A stretch of DNA of 64,000 bases, from NCBI GenBank assembly GCA_021234155.1, contig JAJEKV010000058.1, positions 6,336,600 through 6,400,599 on the forward strand, in the 5' to 3' direction. The position numbers and the translations under genes were made by a program. A model generated the notes under the pieces. That model made no database searches. It saw nothing but the letters and a program-made list of their open reading frames with translations, and was not told where the DNA came from. The stretch comes from Isoetes taiwanensis. Lineage: Eukaryota; Streptophyta; Lycopodiopsida; Isoetales; Isoetaceae. Positions 1-9,834 of this stretch are shown here, piece by piece; the first letter of the stretch is position 1, and every line of letters starts with the position of its first letter.

Positions 1-353
1 GTCTCCATGTTGATGACATGAATGCATCACCATATCTCTCTCCACAACAAGATCATGAGGTTACCCCTCATTTCTCCTCCATATCCTCCTGGAAAGGAGC
101 AAAGCCGGTCTAGTCTTTGAGACATTCTCCTTCGTTATTGAGCTTAAATGCGGCGGGGAATGGATGCAACATGCTGTTTCCTTGATTGACACTTACACTT
201 CGGCATCTTGATCTTAATCTTGCTCAACTAAAAGTTGATGCTTGTTTTTACCTTATATTATCATTACAAGCTAACCATAAAAAGGGTTCCATGGATGAGC
301 ATGTGGACGTAGTTGTTAAGCTACACATAGATTTCTCCCTTTAGGTTCCAGGT

Positions 354-450
354 CAAAGTTTGTGCCATGAATGACACTCATTGAAATACATATATGCTTA
401 CATAGAATCCAAAGTTTGTGCCATGAATCACACTCATTGAATACATATGC
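354..450. repeat. Pair of ~40-bp direct repeats
   Basis: A block beginning CAAAGTTTGTGCCATGAAT and running through CACTCATTGA occurs at 354-393 and again near 409-450 with a few differences. It is a local duplication. No gene is visible in 1-353. Confidence 0.8.
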
Positions 451-480
451 TATGCTGAAAATTCATACACAAGACTTTTT

Positions 481-635
481 AAATGGAGGTGGCGTATGTC
501 AAGAAGCCAACCAACCTCTATAAACAATTCTATTATATTTAAAAATATGTCAGGAAGGTGGCATATCTGAGAAGCCAACCCTTCACAAATAATTGTATTC
601 AAAATATGCCATGGAGGTGGCGTATGTACAAAAAT
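481..635. repeat. Degenerate tandem repeat, period 60-68 bp, about 2.5 copies
   Basis: The motif AGGTGGCRTATS with flanking sequence recurs near 487, 555 and 615. AGAAGCCAACC follows in the first two copies. The short ORF crossing it on the minus strand is not credible as a gene. Confidence 0.7.
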
Positions 636-661
636 ATCAAGCCTTTTGCCTTTGAGTGGCA

Positions 662-791
662 AATTAACATATTTTACAGAAAAATATGTCCTTCCTTTCA
701 GCAGGCAATTTCACAGCCTAGGGCCTCACACTAATAATTAACATATTTACAGAAAGAATGTCCCTTCAGCAGGCAATTTCACAGGGCCTCA
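662..791. repeat. Tandem duplication of ~65 bp
   Basis: AATTAACATATTT...CAGCAGGCAATTTCACAG...GGCCTCAC occurs twice (about 662-733 and 736-791). It ends where the decayed kinase begins, so it would lie in that gene's 3' flank. Confidence 0.75.
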
Positions 792-1740
792 CTGTTCTGA
801 TGAGCTTAGCAGGAACACCATATTTGAAGCATGGCCTCTTACGTTTTTAAGCCCTGAGGGCGCACTTCTACTAGCACTAGAATATTTTGGCAACCCAGGG
901 ATGTGCCAAAATTGCTGCACAGATATCCTTTCCTCCGGATCAGGCTGCAACATCATAGCCAAACAAGGCTCTTTGCTTCTTCTGACACCAACCCAACTGG
1001 CCAAATGCAAGTGTGAGGCAGCCAGATCCCCCGCCATGAAGCAGTTCTTCGTGAATTTCTGCAGTTTGTAGACTTGAGGAAGTGATCTTTCCCTGTAAGC
1101 GCCCATATAGGATCAAACCCAGACCCCATATGTCTATCTCTGTGGAATAATACCCCTGCACAACCTCTGGGCGAAAATATCTTAGTGTTCCGACTCTGGA
1201 TGTAAAACTGGGAGCCGAACCTGAAAAACGAGCCGATAGGCCGAAATCGAAACCCTAACATCATAGGGTTTTGCTGCTGAGGTCACAAGAACGTTTCCCG
1301 GCTGGATCCCGGTGGATAATGCCCTTTTGATGAAGATCCTGTATAGCTAGAGCAAGATTTCGAATAAGAAGAGCAGCTTCCTTTTCCCATAGCCTGCCTT
1401 TCTTCACGATTACATCAAGCAAGCTACATTCGCATAATTCCATGATCAAGTGCCAGAATCCCTCGTCTTTGATTACTTCGTGTATATGCACTACGCCAGG
1501 GCTGCTGGCTAACTTCTGCATGATCTCTACTTCCTTGATCGGCTCTGTGTCTCCTACCCAGATGATTTTGCAAGCAAACTCTTTCTTACCTTCTATTTTA
1601 CTTCTGCAGCGAAAAACCGTAGCTTGGCCACCGCTGCCGATTTCCTTAAGCAGATCATAGCTCTTCAAAAGATTGGGAAATAAAGCAGAATAGGTGTAGT
1701 TGAGAATTTCTTCGTCTGTCTCCTGTGTCTCCGTCTCCAT
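789..1740 (-). pseudogene. Ser/Thr protein kinase (CAMK/CDPK-like), frameshifted
   Basis: Read on the minus strand from the ATG at 1738-1740 (METETQETDEE...). Visible kinase elements in order: glycine loop GSGGQATVF, VAIK-type lysine in FACKII, C-helix glutamate in IKEVEIMQKL, catalytic HRD at about codon 148, DFGLSAR, an activation-segment end resembling APE (FRPEVVQGYYSTEIDIWGLGLIL), and the terminal LQPDPEERISVQQ subdomain. These lie in different frames: a small deletion just after HRD, another before DFG and a third before LQPDPEERI. All hallmarks survive in a single exon, so it is a recent pseudogene or a real gene with sequencing indels. Length (about 310 codons) fits a bare kinase domain without EF hands. 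The subfamily is not certain. Confidence 0.8.
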
Positions 1741-1766
1741 ACTCAGAATTCTGTAATGCCAACACA

Positions 1767-1805
1767 ATGCAAATGCAAATGCAAATGCAGACGTTCTTTT
1801 ATACC
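1767..1805 (-). promoter_or_regulatory. TATA box and (GCAAAT)n leader upstream of the kinase
   Basis: On the minus strand GGTATAAAAG covers 1805-1796, about 55 bases before the kinase ATG. A GCAAAT hexamer array lies between them at about 1769-1790. Position and sequence fit a plant core promoter. Function is inferred. Confidence 0.5.
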
Positions 1806-3065
1806 TTTGTAGTTGTCACTGACTCTGCACTTTCCATTCTAAAAATATCAGTTCTATTCCTGGTTTTCTGGAAAAGGCCACATCTAAATTAGGAAAAATC
1901 CCAGATATTTGTGTGCTGTCCGTCCGATGTTGGCACGATCCCAAAGCCGCCCGTTGATGCAGAAACACATTGATATGCTCGCAGAAACAGATATGCTTAC
2001 CATACATAAGGATATTTTGGAATCTGCGCGGTGCTTCTGCTAGACAAGCCTTCGGATTTGGCTCGTTTCTCTGTGGCATCCAAGGACTGGTATGAACAAA
2101 TCCATTCAAATGCCTTTTGGGAAAGAAAACCCGCATGCAATTATGAAATACTCTGTTGTTTGAATAAATCCTTGGATGTTTCGTAGGTCTTCGTACTAAT
2201 GACAAGGTAAGCATTGGGTTTACCTTACTCTGTTTACAGATCAGCAGTTCACCGGAATGATGCATCTCCAGCCTTGCATGCATGGCCAAGAACTATCTAG
2301 CCTTATCTAGCCATCAATATAACTATGAATTGGAGGCAGTCCAATATTTCCAGGTTGGTCTCAATTGCACCTTGATGCATAGTTTCATTTCTATATCGAT
2401 GTTTGGTGCATAGTTTCATTTCATTTGGAGGCATGCCATGTGTAGAGATAGATAGTCTATGCTATAAAATGCGTGTTACCAGTCTTAGGCAATCACATGC
2501 AGGACAGTTCTTTATCATCGTGGCATAAAATGTAAAGCTCCTCAGAGCTTTGAGTATATGGCTGTGGGACGACTGTTTCAACTGGTCAAATATGTAGATG
2601 AGTTATAACATGTCTGGAAGAGCAAGGCGTACTGTGTCTACAGTCATGCAATTCAGTGCTATCATTATAACAAACTGAAGTGCAGAACATTGAGATTCTC
2701 TTGAGATTTTCTTATCAATCCAAAGCCTTGTACTCATAGAAGCTCTAATTTAAAGGCAATTAAGGTATCCTGGGACCAATACTAGGGTTTGGAGGACATT
2801 CATATTTAGGATTTTTAATTTGTTCCATGGAAGCAAGAGATGAAGCAGTTAATACAACTGGGGCCTCCAAGGAGGAAGAAAAAAGACAGCTTGACGTTGT
2901 GACATTTGAAGCCAGTTCTTTAGCTAGCTCTCCGCATGCCCCCAGGTGATGAATCCCCTGCATCTTCTGTCAAGGACATGCCTTTGGGGGATCATCTGAG
3001 ATCAGCAGCTGAAGAGCCCATAAGGTTGGAAACTTCGTTAGATTCTCACGTCCATGTCAACATAA
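1806..3065. other. Intergenic, no supported gene
   Basis: A 157-codon minus-strand ORF at 1816-2289 has no recognisable domain. Its promoter-proximal position and composition suggest chance. GTGCATAGTTTCATTTC is duplicated near 2374 and 2405. Nothing else stands out. Confidence 0.5.
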
Positions 3066-3422
3066 ATCCTGGACGTTCCAAGTTCCAACGATGAAGATAT
3101 TGATGGGTTAGATAAAGCAGTTTCAAAATTGGTTGTGCAGGACGCTGGGTCTCAGTCAGAAATTGAAAAGGATATTGCTGTTGTAAACCAAGAACATAGA
3201 CTACAGAGAAAGCCAGGCATCTACATTCCTCCACATGCTAGGCTTGCATATAAGGATCACATGGATGGGAACGAAGTTAAGGTTGATGTGCCTACAAAGC
3301 CTGATGGTACAGATATTTGTAACATAAGGCCAACAGATCCCATTACACCCAAGAAAAATGACATCTCCAATGCACATAATCAAGACACGGATGTGCGGGA
3401 TGATTTTGAAACTCCTGTAAAG
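3066..3422 (+). CDS. Internal exon of an unidentified acidic/low-complexity protein
   Basis: The frame is open for 119 codons after a TAA at 3063-3065. It ends phase 0 at a plausible donor (GTAAAG|GTTCTT). The product is hydrophilic and contains DEDIDGLDKAVSKL and, about two-fifths of the way in, KPGIYIPPHARLAYK. Short K-P-G-x-Y-x-P-P-H-x-R patches occur in several RNA-associated eukaryotic proteins, but that similarity is too weak to name the gene. I could not find convincing neighbouring exons: 2960-3065 has stops and 3430-5250 shows no coding frame. It may be a gene fragment or processed relic. Confidence 0.4.
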
Positions 3423-5250
3423 GTTCTTATTTTTTTCAGTTTCTGATATATTGGTAGCATTGTCTCTCACCATAGCTTGGCAGGAACATAACTCAATGAC
3501 AGCAAAGGGAACTTGATAGGGGAGTAATTTTGAAAACAGTAGTCTAGATAGTACTGCAAATAATGGTCAGAAGCCTAAGGAAGCTGAATGTTGCGAGGTT
3601 GAGAGCAGCAGTAGTGAGGATGGTGTAACCAATTTGCAGCCTCCTTTCTGACAAGAGCCACAAAAAAAAAGGATTAATCTCAACATCAGTTTGTGCGGAA
3701 ATTGTAAGTTGACATTGTACATTTTGTTGTGGAGAAACCCACAACGCATAATATTATGTTGGGCAGGGCATACATCTGGATTTCACTTCTTTAGTTGCTT
3801 CTTATGAAAAGGGGCATTTTTGTGGAATAGTAAATATAGTGATATAGTCACTACAATGCAGATGCCTTATGTGTTTTGAAAAGTGAAGTTCTTTTCTCAG
3901 GTCAAATTTAGCACGACCGAGCTCAATATGAGGCAATGCCAAGCTGCATAACAACTTGCTGAAATTAACCTTTATAAGCAGGTGAGGTGGTTTACTGTTT
4001 CTTGAAATAAGTTCAAACAGCATGAGTCAACTATATGCTAACAAGGCTGAGGGATGAGTATGTTCTTAGGCCATCATAGGAACATGAATGGGGTCAAAAG
4101 CGAAGAATGGATTGGCATATGCTAACTAAGGAATTATGGTCCATAAAATTACATGCAGTAGTAATTGGCCTTAGTAATATAAATAGTATTCCTGAATATT
4201 ACAGTAAAATACTTGAACAAGGCCATCCATATATGCAGTCCTTCTTTCTGTGGGCCAATTCATGACAACCATAAAGACCTGGATGGGGCATTTGAATTTT
4301 TAACTGCTGTTGGTATATCAAAACGTCATGTTAACCTCTACTCCTCATTGCAATCTTCAAGAGAGAAGAAAAAGTAAAACCTTAAAGGCCCTGATTAAAA
4401 ATTTATTTCTAGTCTAACTTGCATTTTTAATCATTATTGTATATTGTGATTTGTGAGACCTTAAGTTGGATTTTGGCAAATGCAAAAGAAAACTTAGCGA
4501 GCTGAGCAACTGAAGGAAGAAGAGCTAAGCACATCTAATGTAGAAAATATAGGACAAGAAGTCACTTCAAAACTACAATTTAAAAAAAGAGGAACATGCA
4601 TAAATAGAGGCATCAAACTAGAGATTCAAGATCTTGGCAAACTAGAAAACTTGCAAGCAATCAATATAAAAATCAGGCTAGCCACAACCTGGTTCTCAGA
4701 GTTTATCAATGTTCTTTTATGATGTATTCAAACAGGAGTTTGGCTGGATTTGCAACAATGTAGTTGTACCATGAACCTGGTGCTTTCTTTTAAATTCTTA
4801 TGTCGGTTTTCTTGTTAAAGCATTATCCAAACAATATTATCAATTTAACTATAGTTTAGAATTTAACTTAAAATCTCAGGTAAAATACTGGGGTATTACG
4901 ATAACAAGCATTCAACAAGCATTCTTCTGACATGCCCCATGATATGGAATTCCAAAGATAATAGATCAACTACAAATTATATTTTTCTAGCATCCTAGTG
5001 CCATTTAATTTACTCTACCAAATAATTTATGGGCCATTCTTTGGTCAAATTTGGGTTGCATTGTATTGTTGTCCCAAAGTCTCTCACTACTCCTTTAGTC
5101 AACATAATGGAAATTGATGAAAACATATCAAACCATATATAATGCATACACTGATTCTATTCTTCGAGATTCTTTGATGCTCCAGTGCATGCGCGCCAAG
5201 TGTCGAAAAATATTTTTGAGGAACATTTTTTGTATTTTCCTAGTTAATAT
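3423..5250. other. AT-rich non-coding stretch
   Basis: All frames are broken by stops. Short A/T runs and no clear repeat or RNA gene were seen. It could be intron of the exon at 3066-3422, but no matching acceptor and exon could be recognised. Confidence 0.5.
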
Positions 5251-5347
5251 TTATTGAGGAGGAGCCACGGCCACGTGACTCCCCGTGCTCAATCAATCCA
5301 TCTAAGCTCAATCAATCCACATTCCTTAAAAATTATTATCAAAGCAC

Positions 5348-5450
5348 GACATGTGTGCACTTTGCATTTATTGCGGCCATTAATACACTCTAATAACTTG
5401 ATGAGACATGTGTGCACTTTGTATTTATTGCGGCCATTATTCCGACGTCC
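5348..5450. repeat. 57-bp tandem duplication
   Basis: GACATGTGTGCACTTTG followed by ATTTATTGCGGCCATTA occurs at 5348 and again at 5405. Overlapping ORFs on both strands here encode this repeat and do not look like genes. Confidence 0.8.
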
Positions 5451-5769
5451 ATCATAGCCAGACCTGTGCTTGCCCCTGCATACAAAACTCCGGCGCCATT
5501 GCAGTCCACAAGGCATTTCTGTGGACCAATGCGGCCATGCGAGCGATGATGAGACAACCCGGCAGATCCACTTCCATTCCATGCATACTTCAAACAAGGT
5601 GCGTGCTCTATATCTCTCATCCCATTCCCTTTCTGGCCCATACGATAGATGGCATGATGTTTGATTACCATGAGGTTCCCCACATCTATTCTTCAACAAA
5701 TCAAACTATAAACATTAAACAAATAAATTACATTAAACAAATGAGGCAAAGATAAAAAGATGCTCACCG

Positions 5770-5838
5770 CATTGACGGCCAAGTGGTTAAGCTAATGGTT
5801 ATGGGAAACCCCCGTCCAAGCTCAAAGCCCCGAGTCAA
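5770..5838 (+). repeat. tRNA-like SINE head (degenerate)
   Basis: GGCCAAGTGGTTAAG resembles a pol III A box. GCTCAAAGCCCC about 40 bases later resembles a decayed B box. It shares its order of blocks with the copies at 6052 and 6154. Confidence 0.45.
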
Positions 5839-6051
5839 GTCAACAAAACAAAGAAGTGAGTCAAAAATGAAAATCAATCGACCATTACCGCCTCATCCTC
5901 CCACGCGTTACGCACCCGTTCGCCACTTTGTTTCCAACTGAGAAAGGCATGAAACCACCAAGCTGCTTCAAAGCCAAGGTGATGCTTTTCGGTCGGATGA
6001 CCCGGAGATTGACAAATACCACGGATTATTGGGGGAAAAGTACCTGTAAGG

Positions 6052-6122
6052 GTTGTTAGCCTAGTGGTCAGGCCATTGGTTCTGGGCATCACCCATCCAG
6101 GCTCAAAACCCACTGACTAGCA
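6052..6122 (+). repeat. tRNA-like SINE head, copy 1 of a close pair
   Basis: GTTAGCCTAGTGGTCAGGCC matches the A-box form TRGYNNARNGG, and GGCTCAAAACCC matches a B box. A clean acceptor stem is not seen, so this is a SINE-type head rather than a working tRNA. Confidence 0.55.
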
Positions 6123-6153
6123 ATGGATGGCGAGAAAGAGATAATGGCAACCG

Positions 6154-6224
6154 CGCTGTTAGCCTAGTGGTCAGACCATTGGTTCTGGGCAGCACCCATC
6201 CAGGCTCAAACCCCACTGACTAGC
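6154..6224 (+). repeat. tRNA-like SINE head, copy 2 of a close pair
   Basis: Nearly the same as 6052-6122 (GTTAGCCTAGTGGTCAGACC, GGCTCAAACCCC), in the same orientation 102 bases further on. Either two SINE insertions or a local duplication. Confidence 0.55.
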
Positions 6225-6282
6225 ATCGGGTGATAAAAAGGAGAGGATAAAAGAGAGAAAGGGATATCAGCATTGGGAATCT

Positions 6283-6366
6283 CATGGTCGTCTCGCAGCA
6301 ACTATCTATCGTATGGGCAAGAGGACACAAGGCAACAATGTGGGTTCAAATCCCGCCTGTTCGGCA
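6283..6366 (+). repeat. tRNA-like remnant with an intact B box
   Basis: GGGTTCAAATCCCGCC is a perfect T-arm/B-box form followed by TGTTCGGCA. No matching 5' acceptor strand (GCCGAACA) is present upstream, so it is probably a SINE or dead tRNA. Confidence 0.4.
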
Positions 6367-6740
6367 ATTCATAAATGCTACCACATGTGGTCTCGCACCC
6401 TTGTGAATAGAAACCCATTATTAAGCATGCATTGCATTGACAGGTTGAACATTAATAGTGGGCCAAACCTCAGTGGGTTGGAACTAGAGAAACGTTCGCG
6501 GCGGCCTTGGCCGCCGCGATAAGTTTCTTGTAGACATAAATTTGATTATAGTATAGCAAAACGAACAACTTGAAACTCCTAAAGAAGCAAGACTACATAG
6601 CTCCTTCTCGACACACCTAAAAAAACGATAAAAGAACATCCTTCCTAAACTTTGATGTGCCCTCTTTCTCTTTATTCTTGCTCTCTCCATTTTTCTTTTC
6701 TTCCCCTCTCTTTTTATTTTGCACAAGACTACGTAGATAT

Positions 6741-6866
6741 GGGGTAGATAACGCCCTGGGCCGAGGGCGTTACCATAAAAAAAAATTGAGGCATGGCCAT
6801 CGCCATTTTGGCCATGCCGAAATTTTTTTTTATGGTGAATGCCCGAGGGCCAGGGCGTTATCTCCC
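6741..6866. repeat. Near-perfect 126-bp palindrome (foldback)
   Basis: GATAACGCCCTGG at 6747 is answered by CCAGGGCGTTATC ending at 6862. Inside, ACCATAAAAAAAAATT pairs with AATTTTTTTTTATGGT, and GGCATGGCC with GGCCATGCC around a short loop. The whole segment can fold into one long hairpin, like a foldback MITE or a small-RNA hairpin. Confidence 0.85.
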
Positions 6867-7056
6867 TTAACACACTGCCCCGAGAGTTTTGGGCCATCCG
6901 ATCACCATCAAAATCGATCAAAATCGTCCATTCGATAACATCCTAGTAACACCCTAGGATGTTTCGAAGTAGCAATGTGTTATGGCTCATAACACCATTG
7001 ACCAAGATTGATCTCAACCGTTGGATCACTATAAACTTGAGGGGCAGTGTGTTAAG
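6866..7056. mobile_element. MITE-like element, 191 bp, 16-bp terminal inverted repeats
   Basis: CTTAACACACTGCCCC (6866-6881) is exactly reverse-complemented at 7041-7056. No coding frame lies inside. The interior has the GATC/ACGGTTGGATC style of plant MITEs. It abuts the palindrome at 6741-6866. No certain target-site duplication was found. Confidence 0.7.
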
Positions 7057-7085
7057 GACTTGTAACAACCATCTTCAACTTTTGC

Positions 7086-7553
7086 TTAGTCGCACATCCT
7101 GCTTCCACACCAGATCTGACACCAATTGCCATTGTACCCAGGATAGACGAGACAGATCCTTACATCAACAACTTTGCTACCCAACTTACCCCACGTAAGG
7201 GTAAAGGTCTCATTTCTTTTCTCCACCTTCACCTTAGCATTATCACATAGATAACATGCGTCCCAGTAGACGTGAAGGACTATCTGCCCAGTTTCAGATA
7301 CTGCCAAATCAATGTTACCCTTTATCCCGCTAGGAGAGTATTGCTTTCCAGCTGCAGCAACACGTAACTTTGTACCATTTTGCACAGATTTATCGTCAGG
7401 TGACGATTCATAGTTATGATAATTACCATTCCCGCGGACCCATTTCCCCCACTCAATCCACGATTTAACCACAGTGACTGGACCGGTGTATAGTATTTGT
7501 ATATCCATGTGGTTGTTCTCTCCATGGAGCTTTCCATGGTTAGGGACTCTCAT
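7086..7553 (-). CDS. Aegerolysin-like small protein
   Basis: An open frame of 155 codons from ATG at 7551-7553 to TAA at 7086-7088. The order of motifs fits the aegerolysin family (small beta-sandwich, membrane-lipid-binding proteins known mainly from fungi and bacteria): a W-x-EWGKW segment near residue 35, then GKQYSPSGIKGNIDL near residue 90, then a VYWDACYLCDN segment near residue 115. Length matches the family's usual 130-150 residues. No signal peptide is seen. Family members bind membrane lipids and some act with a MACPF-domain partner to make pores; no such partner is in the window. The start could lie elsewhere if an upstream exon exists. Expression is unknown. In plants such genes are patchy, so horizontal acquisition is possible. 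Confidence 0.65.
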   Translation of the reverse strand: MRVPNHGKLHGENNHMDIQILYTGPVTVVKSWIEWGKWVRGNGNYHNYESSPDDKSVQNGTKLRVAAAGKQYSPSGIKGNIDLAVSETGQIVLHVYWDACYLCDNAKVKVEKRNETFTLTWGKLGSKVVDVRICLVYPGYNGNWCQIWCGSRMCD

Positions 7554-8056
7554 CTCAATGGCTTGGTTTGCAAAAATGAATGTCCAATGTTAGTCAATAT
7601 CATCATGTAGCAGTTAAGCATAAGAGACTAAACATGTCGATCTATGTTATGCTATTCTTACAATACTCCATCTCCTCCAAAATAGTAGCAGAGGCAATAG
7701 ATAAGGCGAACAAGAAGAGGAAGACAGAGCTGGGTGCAAAATCGGTACTGGGTAGCAGAAATCACCGGCCGGACGCCGCTTACAAGTGCTTAAAATCGGC
7801 GTGTTTTAAACACGACGTGCGTGATTGATCAATTGACATGTAGGGTGCGCGCCCGTCAAATGACAGGCTAAGAGAATCATGAGCTTGTTTGGTGCCAGAA
7901 ACATGAATGCCTGTAGCCCGCCATATTCGTGGATGGCGGGCTAACCCATCTTGAATTCAAGCAAAATGGAGGGACTAATTGTTTCCAAGAATTGCCTGAA
8001 CCGAAATTCAACAATTTGCCCTCACCAATTTTGCAATACACAGAAATCCGGGATAG
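7554..8056. other. Intergenic, upstream of aegerolysin-like gene
   Basis: An 82-codon plus-strand ORF at 7580-7828 shows no domain. A short inverted match (GCCCGCCATATTCGTGGATGGCGGGC, two parts of 11-12 bases) lies near 7916-7942 and could form a hairpin. Nothing else is supported. Confidence 0.4.
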
Positions 8057-8801
8057 ATGAAACCCAATTCTTCTCCCCGTTCAGTTTACAGAGCCATTGA
8101 TGCAGCAAGGAAGAGAGATCATAGGCAGAGATTGTATGCAAAGAAGGTAGCAATGAAGAAGAATTCCCCTTCTAAAGATTTGCCTTCAAAGAAGAATAAG
8201 AAATTGAGACTGAGTGACCGCAGAAAAGAAATTTCAAGAGAAATTTATGAAGTATTCAACCAAATTAGTACAAATGTTGATGACAATGACAAAGGTCAGA
8301 TCCTTGATCTCTTCTTTGGAGGGCAAGGGATTTACCAATTGCTTCTATAAAGAAATCTAAGCAGGTTACTATGGCCGAGCAAATGGTGAAGAATTTGAAG
8401 GAAACAATGCAAGAACATAAGTATGAGAGGAATCATGACATGCTTCGCAAGGAAGTCCACCCCGATAATGGCGGCAAGAAAAGTACAAATGGTGTCAAGC
8501 CATTGAATCAAAAGAAGTGGCGGTTATTGCTCAAGATCCCCGGAAAACCATTTCAAATGCTTTTCAAAGAAGGGTGCAAGCTAACAAAGGGAAGGACCTT
8601 GGTCAATGTTCGGGGAGGAGGAAGCGGATGGATAGCATGTTAGATTACAATAGAGAAGTCATTTATCAAGTTCGACAAAAATACAAGAGTTTCTTCATAC
8701 AAGAAAGACGGAGGAGGTATGTATCAGAGACAGGAATAAAGATGGAACATCCAATTCACCTTCTTGAAGTCAGCCAAGTAAGTATTCATCCTATATTGTA
8801 G
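8057..8801 (+). pseudogene. N-terminal part of a decayed transposon-encoded protein
   Basis: A basic N-terminus (RAIDAARKRDHRQRLYAKK, then a lysine-rich patch) is open to 8348. The reading continues in other frames through AEQMVKNLKETMQEHKYERNHDMLRKE and DYNREVIYQVRQKYKSFFIQERRRRY. At least two frame changes occur. It is followed directly by the central part at 8841 and the conserved C-terminal part at 9835, so I treat all three as one broken gene. Confidence 0.5.
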
Positions 8802-8840
8802 GGTTCATTATATGTAGCATTTATTTGGCATTCACACGAT

Positions 8841-9468
8841 TTCCCTGCAGTTGCAATTCTACCTCAGGTTTAGAGAGGAGAATCCTCATATCAAAATTGC
8901 ATTGCAGACTTTTGAGAGGTTGAAACCGAGTTTTGTAAGGAGGATGCGTGAGAGGCATACATCTTTGTTGCATCTACCACTTGAAATTTGAATACATCAT
9001 GCGAGGATTGAAATGCGGCCGAGAAAATCGGGTGGAGTTCATGACAATTGCAACCGCCATTGTGAGATTTGTGGCCCGGCCCGTAATGTGCAGCCAAGGA
9101 GCATACAATCAAGTGCACCCGGTGATTTATGGAGACAAGTGGTCTGCAGCAAAGGTGATGATGAGGAGTGGTTTGATCATAACTGCTTGATGTTGGCGTG
9201 TAAAAAATGTGGGTTGGATAGAATTAGAAAATGTCTACAGGAAATGGATGGCACGGGTTCATTACTAGTTACTTGGAAGACATTTGAAAAGCAACCTTGT
9301 GGACCAGACGAGAGAATTGAGGGATCCAAGAAAGGCTTTGAGGTACAAACCCATCTTGAGATTAGTCTGAAGGAGAGAAGTCCCAAAGGGTTTCAAGAGG
9401 ATGTGAAGAAGGTAGTATCAGATTTTGTTCCACACAATTACATAGCACATTGGCGGTGTCGGTTTTAA
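8841..9468 (+). pseudogene. Central cysteine-rich part of the same decayed transposon protein
   Basis: The segment LRFREENPHIKIALQTFERLKPSFVRR is the conserved 'enclosed by basic loops' block I recognise from a large transposon-associated protein family of plants and invertebrates. After a stop and frame change comes CNRHCEICGPARN and, later, CLMLACKKCGLDRIRKCLQEMDG followed by a VTWKTFEKQ block, the usual Cys-rich region and WK motif. The frame is open from about 9013 to 9466. The transposon superfamily is not resolved from sequence alone. Confidence 0.5.
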
Positions 9469-9834
9469 ACAAATGTGTGTCATCATTTCCGTAAGATACA
9501 ATTGTATCACACATTATTGACTTTGCAGAAAATTACAAAGATCAAGATCCGAATGAGCCCCGTCAATGCACCGGCATACGCACCAAGTTTCTATACTTGT
9601 TCACATAACATATAGACATGACAAAAGTGCTGATATTCCTGTTCTGTCGCGGAACATTTAAGAAGACCATCCAAAGAAGAAAAAAAAAACGAGAAGATTG
9701 GAGCGGATCACGAATAGACTCAACAATGGTAGGAAGATCATAAAAGAGACTCACTTTTACATTTTCGATGATAAAGTGCATGACTCATTATTTGTGGAAC
9801 ACTACCTACAAAAAGCATGTTGCATGGCTTAAGG

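Noticed and set aside
1816-2289. 157-codon minus-strand ORF upstream of the kinase
   Set aside because: No domain, no homologue recognised, unusual composition; it starts beyond the kinase promoter.
3066-3422. Naming the KPGIYIPPHARL exon as a specific RNA-binding protein
   Set aside because: One short motif in a low-complexity exon is not enough for a gene name.
5289-5755. Overlapping ORFs on both strands
   Set aside because: They cover a 57-bp tandem duplication and show Cys/His-rich nonsense composition.
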